From positions 248,001 to 312,000 of the forward strand of contig JBLDXI010000029.1 in assembly GCA_047495785.1 (NCBI GenBank): a stretch of DNA of 64,000 nt, in the 5' to 3' direction. The DNA is from Lepidodermella squamata. Its lineage: Eukaryota; Gastrotricha. The position numbers were made by a program, and so were the translations under genes. The notes under the pieces are model-generated. The model ran no database searches. It saw only the letters and a program-made list of their open reading frames with translations, and was not told where the DNA came from. Positions 56,201 to 64,000 of the stretch are shown one piece after another. Numbering within the stretch: position 1 is the stretch's first letter; each line of letters starts with the position of its first letter.

Positions 56201-58945
56201 GTTCTCAAAGGCCCAGCTGTTTCGCCATTCACATCTATTTACCTGAAATGCAACAGAGGCTACGAAAGCAAAAATGGTCCGCTCGGTTCAACCTGCTTTG
56301 ATAACTCAACGTGGTATCCAGATATCAACAGCTGTAACAAAAAGGTAAGTAACGTATGCGGCTCATCCTTATTTATCGTATGCCCTTGTTGTAGGATTTG
56401 GTTGCCAAGCAAACAGAGCTCATGAAAGCGATCACTGAGCAGAATATCGTCAAAGTTCGCGAGCTGCTAGAAGATAGAGATGTCAACGTAAATTGGCGTG
56501 ATCCATCAGAGCGTGGCACTTGGACTATCGTCAATGGAACGGCCCTTCACATTGCCTTGGACCTTGAAGCGCCTGTAGAACTGGTCAAAACTCTCGTCGA
56601 AGCCGGGGCTAATTTAAATGCTAAGGAGGGTAAATACGGCTCAAGAGTTCTCGAGATCGCCGCTGCGAAGACCAGCTCCCCTGAAATCGTTGCATACCTC
56701 ATCGAATCTGGGGCGAATGTCAATGGCCGTGACGAAGCTAATGAAAAAACCGCTTTGATGGCAGCAGCGGAATACGGCCACCTGGTTAAAGTAGACATTT
56801 TGGTCAAATACGGTGCTAACGTCAACGCTGTTGGTAAGGATGGTTACACGGCTCTGATGTTAGCGGTGAAGAAAGCTCACCTGGATATTGTCAAGTATTT
56901 GATCCAGAACGGAGCTGATTCCCTGATAGTGGCTGACGATGGTCAAACAGCTAGTTCCCTGGCTGGGAATAATATCGATTTTATCCAGCTTTTTACGGGT
57001 ATTTCGACAACAGAAACTCCCACGACCACTAATCGGGTATTGGACTTGGAGAAAGTCATGCGTCAACAAGCATTGAACGATGCCGCTGTTCGGGCCAGCT
57101 ATGATGAAGTGCTGCGATTGCTTGAAGGTGAAACTCTGGACCTGGAATGGCGCGATGCTACCGGATCTACTGCTCTCCACAAGGCTGTTTTTGCTGGACA
57201 GCCTGTCGTAGTAGCTGCGTTGTTGGACCACGGAGCCGAGATGAATTCTCAGCGGCTGGACGGCAAGACGCCCCTGATAATAGCAGCTGAATATGGCCAC
57301 GTGATGGTCGTGGAACTGCTCGTTAAGAAAGGAGCGGACAAGTCCGTCGCGGTTAGTGGGAACCGTGCTGTCGACATCGCCAGGCAAAAGGGTTTCACGG
57401 ATATTGTACGCATTCTTTCTGGGAACAGGGTATGCTTTAACCAATAACAGACAGCTTGAGACAGCTGAGACATAGGTATTCTTTAGAAGAGTTTTGAATT
57501 TTTTAGAAGAATTCAAATTCCTGTCAGGTTATTTTTATTGGATTCTTCATCCTTCGAAAATTACACATTTTCATTTAATATCAATACTTTCATCAATACT
57601 ACTTCAATAATTCCCAAAATATTTAATAATTGAAGTAATAAATGAATTGAACTTGTAGATCGCCTATCTCTCGACAATCGCCACTAAGCCCACCTCTACA
57701 ACTCGCACGCCAACGGTTGTGTTGCAGCGGCAATTGAACGAAGCGGCAGGCCGCGGCGATCTTGACACTGTTGGCCGCTTGTTGGAGCAAGGATCACTTG
57801 ATTTAAATTGGCGTGATCAAAACGGCGTCACAGCGGTGCATAGAGCAGCCTACACAGCGAATGCTGACATTCTCGATGCTCTCATTGCCGCTGGAGCTTC
57901 GATCAATGCGAGGGGCTCAGATGGTGCTACGCCGCTGATTGAAGCTGCTTACAGCGGCCGTGGTGACGTCGTGAAAATGCTGCTTGCTCGTGGCGCTGAT
58001 GGCAAAATCAGAAAATCGACTGGTGAAACAGCTCTGGATTTCGCGAGAAGCAAGGGATTCAGTGAAATAATCAAACTGTTGGCTCCGGTAGGTGAAACTT
58101 GGATAGTTAATATTTTAAATTCAATAAAGGATAATCGAAAGCCACTTAGATTTATATGTTAACCCTATTCGGAAAATTCGGCATGGCGATTTCACGAGAG
58201 TCTATAAGGCACAACATGTCAACGTTTTATAATGGAAACTGGACTTTTATGATGAGTTGTAGGTTGATTATTTCATGTCTCTCTCTAGGCTGGCGATCCG
58301 GAAGTCAACAGGCGTCTCGGCGAAGCCGCTGCCAGGGGCAACTCGACTAGAGTTCAGGAGCTACTCCAGACTCAAGGTATCGACCCGAAATGGCGCGACA
58401 ATCGTGTTCTCGACAACGGCAATGTCACGGGTGGAACCGCGCTTCATCGCGCCGTAGTGAACGCAGCTCCGCTCAGCATTGTGAAGGCCTTGGTTAAAGC
58501 CCGATTCAACGTGAACGAAGCTGAACTAGGCAACGGCTGCATGCCACTGCACCTGGCTGTCAGCCAGAGAACAACTAGCACATTGCTGTACCTGATTGAG
58601 ATTGGCGCAGATGTCGATGCTGTATGTTCGAAACCCGGAATAACGGCACTTATGATAGCAGCGTATAATGGAAGATCGGATATGGCCACAGCCTTACTCG
58701 ATAAATCTGCTGAAGTCGATAAGGTTTCGACGAAGGAAGGCTACACGGCTTTGCACTATGCGGCTGAGAAAGGCCAGCTGGGCGTCGTGAAGTTACTGCT
58801 GCGTCGCTCTGCGAATATTAACGCGAGATCGAGGTACAACGAGACTCCGCTCATGAGAGCTGCCGCGAATGGGCAGGCGGCTGTTGCGCGTTTCCTTATC
58901 AGGATGCAAGCCGATAAAACAGGCTGTGTTAGCAAGTACTGCTGA
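53278..58945 (+). CDS. G16: large secreted ankyrin-sushi-ankyrin protein, inverted paralog of G5
   Basis: Exons: 53278-53369, 53475-54526, 54640-55323, 55384-55752, 55815-55988, 56142-56344, 56395-57429, 57659-58087, 58289-58945; 1564 residues. Signal peptide, ankyrin region (to about 609), four sushi modules (about 610-858), then three phase 0-0 ankyrin exons. Exons 3-8 have exactly the lengths of their G5 counterparts (684, 369, 174, 203, 1035, 429), with high protein similarity. The last exon is 657 nt and belongs to the G3 type, ending QADKTGCVSKYC; in G5 it is the G4 type. Exon 2 uses a GTTAGT donor. Thr-rich linkers (TTETPTTT, TKPTSTTRTPT) suggest O-glycosylation. Same probable role as G5; ligand unknown. 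Confidence 0.87.
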
Positions 58946-59124
58946 GACATCTAATGCGCTCGGCATGATTGTTTTACTCATTTTGTAACGATTCGTTTCA
59001 TTTTGAAATGACAGCATTTTCTTGAATAAACATATGAATGGGGTTTCTTACTATGATTTCATCACTGCCAAGTTTAATGTATTTTATTCCCTCATTTGAA
59101 GCTTTCCATGGCCATCTTTTCAGT

Positions 59125-60838
59125 TCATATGTCGTTGCAAACCATGCGGTGAACTCCATCCATTTCGAAATGGCTCAGGTTTTTACACTTGAATTCCAAA
59201 GTGAACGACTTGGCCTCTCCGATGTCAGGGCGAGACGGCGAGGCTGAATCTCCGATGAAACATCTCAGCTGTTCGTTAGCTAACCCTAGACGAGGGCTAC
59301 TGGCTTTCTCAGTAGTGGAAGTTTCTTCAGGCCTTGATGTTGACGTTGAGACGATAGATTCTTGAATCACCTTGGATTCAGAAGTCGAGACCTTTGACGC
59401 CGAAGCTTCGTCCAGAGGAAGAATTGAGTCATGGGAACCGCTGTTTGCCTTCTCGTCAGCTTGAATCTTAGATATCAGTTCAGCGACAGAAACCACAGTT
59501 TCCGTCGTGCTTGTTTGCTCCGGGTTAGTAGGCGAAGTCTTTACAACTGACTCTTCTTGCGTAGGAGAAGAAGCATGACCTGCTGCAGAGCTTTCACCTT
59601 CATCACTGATGCTCGAGGTTTTTGATGTTGGAGACGTTGCGACTTCCGATGTGCCTTCTGTTTCCGGTGTCGTGTTAGCTTCATGCGAGGACGATGAAGA
59701 AACCAGCTCATTTCCAGTAGGAGATGGTGATGTTTTCAATTCCTCAGATTCAGTCGCCGAAGTAGATGTCGAGGAATGGCCCTGCTCCATAGATGGGCTC
59801 GGGGCTAAGGAAGCAGCAGATAGTTTCTCATGCGGTTTGTTAGATGCAGCAGTCTGCTCAGTGGATGATTTTAACGATTCGTCATCATCAGGGATTGTAG
59901 CAAACGAGCTTGGCGAAGCTGGAGAGCTAGCAGTCGCAATAGCATCTTCTTCATCTTTGGTTGTAAAATGCTGTGATTCGATAGAGTTCGAATTCGACAA
60001 TGATGATGAAGGTTCTACTGTTGAACTGCTGATGGCGATATGCTCAGTGGTCGACTTTATTTCATCGTGCTCTGAGCTCGAAGCCTCAGGTAGATCACTC
60101 TTGAAGGTGGATCTCGATTCTGAGCTTGACTCTTCGCTTGGTACAGTAGAAGTGGAGCCAGCTAGTGATTGAATCGAAGCGTAGTGTTCAGCAGTAGGGG
60201 CATTCGATAGCGTGTCGATTTTTTCCATGGGATCAGCAGAAGCAGAAAGTGAGCTGTGCGCATCGTTGTTTACTTCAGCTGAAACTTGACCGGCCAAACC
60301 TGTGTTAAAAGGCGATTTCTCAATTCCAGTAGCTGACGATTCTGCTGGTTTCGCATTAACATGTTCATCAACTTGAACTAACGAGCTCTTTTCATTCTTG
60401 TGAACGGGTTCAGGGGTAGTTGCCTCTGTATTGTCAGCCTTGTTTGGTACGTCCCCGCTTCCAGATTCAGGAAAACCATCGATATCGACGGAAGGCTTCA
60501 CACGACGCGTTACTGGGGGTTTTCTAGTCGCTTTCTTCTTCCTCGAAGTTTTCACCACGCTGTCCGCAACAGCTTCAGCCGTGCCTGCAAAGGATGATCG
60601 AACACTCTCAGGGTTTCGGTTTTCGAATCCTTCTCCATCATTTTCAGCTCGCTGGACCAAGTCTTGTTTGCTGAATCCAAAGTTGCCGAGGCCATTCTGA
60701 TTTTTTGTAACGCGCCTGTAAATCTATGAGTGGAATTACATCAAATCGGAGTAAAGAAAAAGGCACTTATCATCTTACAGTGGAGTCCGCAGTTTGTATC
60801 ACAACTACAATGACCAAAATCACTGTCAGAGTTTTCAT
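59125..60838 (-). CDS. Secreted mucin-like Ser/Thr-rich protein
   Basis: Exons on the minus strand: 60838-60779 (20-codon signal peptide exon, core LTVILVIVVVI) and 60696-59125; 543 residues, phase 0 junction. A short folded-looking start and a basic patch (SRKKKATRKPP, about 60-70) come first. Then about 370 residues are low complexity, dominated by Ser, Thr, Glu, Ala and Pro, with many S-S-S and T-T-E runs. The last 50 residues regain ordinary composition with two Cys (LRCFIG, EFKCKN). This fits a heavily O-glycosylated mucin-like or matrix protein. No known domain, so identity beyond that is open. It is convergent with G16, with 179 bp between the stop codons. Confidence 0.78.
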
Positions 60839-61828
60839 TTTTCAATTGATGATTTCGGAAATAATGAGCGAGAAGACTGACGAGAGCGACTTTTATACTT
60901 ATGTTGTGATAACGGCCAGGTGTTTTGTAATCAAAACTCGTGGGTTAGACACGGCTGAAGTAAATGCCTACCTGATGGCACTTTCCCATAGAAACGGGTA
61001 ACAGTTGCGCAGGGTTCTCACAGCCCATGTTGTGAAGTTTCAGAAAAAAACACAAATCATAAATCTTCAAAGTCAAAGTTCACGGATAAACCAATTCCAA
61101 AGCCCTAAGCCTATTAAAAAAATAGGCCGGTTGAATAATAATTGTGCGATGATTAAGGATCGAAATTAAAGTTTTATACCGTGGATTTTTTTCACCCCAT
61201 CTAGCCTATTAAATGAGGTGAATGGTTACGACAGGTGTCCATTGTGTTTGAGGTTGTAAGTTGAAAAAAATCTGCACGCTGATTGGTCAGTTGGCTCATA
61301 TCCATGACTCCGCCTTGCTACTTGATCGTGCGATCTATATAATTTGTGGCTTTTATTATTTTTATGAAGGCCGTGTCGTAGCACGCGTTTCCAACAAATG
61401 CGTAAAACCATTCATAAAAAGATATTTTTTGCAAACATTTTATGGATCGCACGATCAAGTAGCAAGGCGGAGTCATGGATACGAGCCAACTGACCAATCA
61501 GCGTGCAGATTTTTTCAACTTACAACCTCAAACACAATGTCATCATAACCAAAGAGCTGGGTCATTCTCAACCATCCTCTCCGACAACTCATCTCCTCGT
61601 TTTATTGGCACTAGTCCCGAAATATATTGAGATTGCTGAATATCGCCATGAAATTGAAACTTCTTCCATGGGCAAAAGAAAGCATGGTCACCAGATGTTT
61701 TGAAATTGCCGTTCTTATTCTTTATTCGATTCAAATTATTAAGTAATCATAACAAACAATTAGAAACCCCGCCCCTGTTGAATATAATCAAATCAAGAAC
61801 AATCAAATTTGAAAAGTCAAATAGTTCC
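60839..61828. other. Spacer between the mucin-like gene and the LamG/trypsin-like gene
   Basis: Upstream region of the mucin-like gene plus the 3' end of the next minus-strand gene. Apart from the foldback repeat listed separately I see no gene. Confidence 0.45.
61240..61539. repeat. Foldback element with about 97 bp near-identical inverted arms
   Basis: The left arm (61240 to about 61336, starting CATTGTGTTTGAGG) and right arm (about 61443-61539, ending CCTCAAACACAATG) are reverse complements with only two or three differences. Each includes GCTGATTGGTCAGTTGGCTC and TTGCTACTTGATCGTGCGATC. The unique centre is about 105 bp. No coding capacity. Confidence 0.85.
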
Positions 61829-64000
61829 TTAACAGCTTGGATTGTCCGTGGTAATGTCGCAAACCAACTTCTCGGAAATCCACGATCCAAAGGGCTCAAG
61901 GTCTGCAAACAGCGGTAACTTATTGGCTGAACATTTTTCATCGCGGCCAAAATAAATCCCGTACTGCAAAAAATTAGCAATCAAATAAATAGATTATTTT
62001 TAAATGTTTGTCTTTAGTACCTGCAAAAGGCTGTCTCCTAGTCCTGATTTCGCGTCGTTAAGTGATTGGAACATAAGCGGGGAGCCTTCATCACCGTCGC
62101 AGGGCACATTCAAATCACGAGTGGCAGATTGGAAGCAGCTGTCAGTCGCTGGTTCGAACCCATCTTTCCAAGAAATCACGCAGTTTTCATCATCGAGCTT
62201 CACGCCATGAACAAATCTTGGCAACGTTCTACTTGTCGGGCCGGATCGGCCATTTTTACCCCAGCCGGCTGTAAACTGGAATGAGCTGTGATCGATACTG
62301 TTTGAATCTTTGCCATAGATCGAAATGTCGTTTACGTAAGCTGAGGTCATGTCGATTGGTGATTTCAACTTCAGCAGAGCAATGTCTCGTTCTGAGTTAC
62401 CGGATCGAATAACGTTGGATATGGCATGCGTCTTTTTGTAGACAGAAGAGACTGCGAAGTCGTGAACACCAGTCACAACTGGAAGCTTGTATGCATCGCT
62501 TGAATTCACGCATTTAGCCGAGGTTAGGACCCACAGTTCGTCGATAATCGAAACAGTGCACATGGTTTCATTGCCGAATACGTTGCCAAGGACGCCGAGC
62601 CATGGAAACTGACCAGCTCGTGGGATTTGAGCTGATGACGACGTGTGAGCTGGAATCGGTGACAGCGGCAACTTCGGCTGTCCAGGCATCGCGACTTCAT
62701 GAGTGTTGCGGCAGGCGCTAATTAGACGCTGGATCTCGGGCCAGGATAGGTCTGAGTAGTAAACCGATAAGCAGGATAGGCTGTCTCCACGGGCTAACGC
62801 CCCGCCGACCCAAGCAAAGCCAATTTCTACGCCGGTAATACCGCTCATGTCAACCGCGACAGTTTTGGTTGTCTTTTGGGCGACACCATGCTTGTTGTAG
62901 ATGGTGATTTGCTGAGAAAACGCGTTATAACTGAAGCTAACGAAATTCCAGACATAGTCTGTGCTCAGCATTGTAGATGCCACATCGTATCCTCCAGCAG
63001 ATAGGATTACTTTATTACCAGAGTAGTAAATTTGTGGCAGCCTGCGAGATGAGGGAATCGAGTCCGCCGAGAACTGAAATACTCCACCCTTCGAGTCTTT
63101 TTTACCCAGCCTGAGGAAAAACGAGACAGTGAAAGACTTTTTCGTATTTTGGAAAGCAGAATGCGAGAATCGGAACATTCCATTATCAGTGTCTTTTGCT
63201 GATACGATTGCGTTGAGCTCCCCTCCGAATGGACCGTTCGCTGGGACGAAATAACCATTGGTAGGAAAACTAGGGGAAAGGTCGTTCTTGCTCAAATCTT
63301 TAAACTTGTACTTATTGGTTAGGGGCCAGACTGCTATCAGGTTGTCAGTTGAAGGCCACATTGACGGGTACTCGCCCTTGTATTTGCAGGCATCACTCAG
63401 CTGACTGATATCATTCGGGCTAAGAACAGAGCTGTGAACTGTCACGCATGCAATAGCTTCGTTCGATTTCAAAATATGCGAAGCGCCATTTTTATCCTTC
63501 GCATAGCCAACAACGTAGCCTGTCATCGAGGTTGGCTCGATATAGAAGTCTCTGAAGCTCTGCTTCACAAAACCAGCTGAGTCGTAGAGTGTTACTTCAT
63601 TATTTGCATCGTCGTAGGTAACAGCGATGAAATTCCACTGGGATGGTGCAAAGAAATTTTCGGCTTTCTCAACGCGGATCGATGCGAATTTCTCGCTATA
63701 GCCGTAAACTTCAAGCGCGTAGCCTCGTCGTATGAGGCCAAGTCTTCTCGGCATAGTGTTTTCCTCCGAAAATATGCCAGTAGTTTCATAGGTGTAAGCA
63801 TTGTAATACATTGTATAAGTGAAGCTGGTGTAAGTGTTCTTAGTGGCGTTGTAGTAAACCATGGCGCTGCTACTCGATTTGACGCTGTAGCTCGACTGCG
63901 GCTCACCGAAAGGCCCATTGTATCTGGAATTTACCACCGCATTGCCGCTCGAGCTGATCGCCTGCTTGCCCGACAGGTCGTTAACACCATTTTTCGCGTC
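61829..64000 (-). CDS. Secreted LamG-like and trypsin-like pseudoprotease (5' end beyond window)
   Basis: Exons on the minus strand: 64000-62021 (open at the window edge) and 61963-61829. Two concanavalin-type LamG/pentraxin-like units come first; WNFIAVTYDDANNEVTLY in the first and WNFVSFSYNAFSQQITIY in the second are the typical strand pair. A trypsin-like domain follows: QFPWLGVLG start, TSAKC where TAAHC is expected, RDIALLKL with the Asp kept, and GDEGSP where GDSGGP is expected. Both His and Ser of the triad are replaced, so it cannot be a normal protease. The short last exon supplies the domain end (FGSWISEKLVC then a Cys near the C-terminus). Probably a secreted recognition or cofactor protein. 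The signal peptide lies outside the window. Confidence 0.83.

Noticed and set aside
13666-58945. Idea that the large ankyrin proteins are relatives of spider latrotoxins
   Set aside because: Those proteins have a distinct N-terminal region and no sushi, CTLD or LDLa modules; nothing here resembles it beyond the presence of ankyrin repeats.
1-64000. Bacterial origin, CRISPR arrays, operons or prophage
   Set aside because: Introns, eukaryotic tRNAs and animal domains throughout; no direct-repeat spacer arrays and no phage genes.
1-64000. LTR retrotransposons or autonomous transposases
   Set aside because: No reverse transcriptase, integrase or transposase frame seen; all mobile elements here are short and non-coding.

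Overview
The window is animal nuclear DNA, probably from a small-genome invertebrate. The evidence is intron-split genes with many introns of about 50-60 bp, GT-AG splice sites, eukaryotic tRNA genes, and metazoan extracellular domains (C-type lectin, sushi/CCP, LDL-receptor class A, trypsin-like, LamG-like, Cys-loop channel). I cannot name the phylum. Exon boundaries were read by eye. Every multi-exon model closes in frame, but none has transcript support.

The main content is ten genes for secreted ankyrin-repeat proteins. Each has an N-terminal signal peptide and ankyrin arrays, and most carry ectodomain modules. In order they are: G1 (1051-2668, -) three sushi, LDLa, ankyrin; G2 (3233-6969, +) two CTLDs, ankyrin; G3 (7768-9754, +) one CTLD, ankyrin; G4 (10562-12876, +) two CTLDs, ankyrin; G5 (13666-20141, -) ankyrin, four sushi, ankyrin; G10 (27728-29778, -) inactive trypsin-like domain, two sushi, LDLa, ankyrin; G11 (30631-38249, +) ankyrin, three sushi, then seven ankyrin exons, about 2000 residues; G14 (44937-48672, -) ankyrin, sushi, ankyrin; G15 (49306-51935, -) ankyrin only; G16 (53278-58945, +) a mirror-image paralog of G5. 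Most members share a signal exon ending in phase 2, phase 0-0 ankyrin exons with a D-x-x-W-R-D motif, Thr/Pro linkers, and a two-cysteine tail after the last repeat. This looks like a modular extracellular recognition family made by exon shuffling, in which ankyrin arrays are used outside the cell. A defence or self/non-self role is my inference.

Other genes: a truncated Cys-loop receptor (1-396, -); a GH17 beta-1,3-glucanase (20689-21624, -), unusual for an animal and a candidate for horizontal transfer; a secreted PQQ-like beta-propeller protein (22259-23593, -); two unrecognised genes (24308-25482 and 26271-27518, +); a tandem pair of EamA/SLC35-type transporters (39369-43378, +); a mucin-like Ser/Thr-rich secreted protein (59125-60838, -); and a LamG-like plus trypsin-like pseudoprotease whose 5' end lies beyond the window (61829-64000, -).

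The spaces between genes hold several inverted-repeat elements. They include a 1 kb TA-flanked element abutting the first splice donor of G2, a 185 bp element in an intron, a mariner-type MITE, and foldback repeats. One pair of about 95 bp inverted repeats brackets a tRNA cluster (Phe, Pro, Glu).
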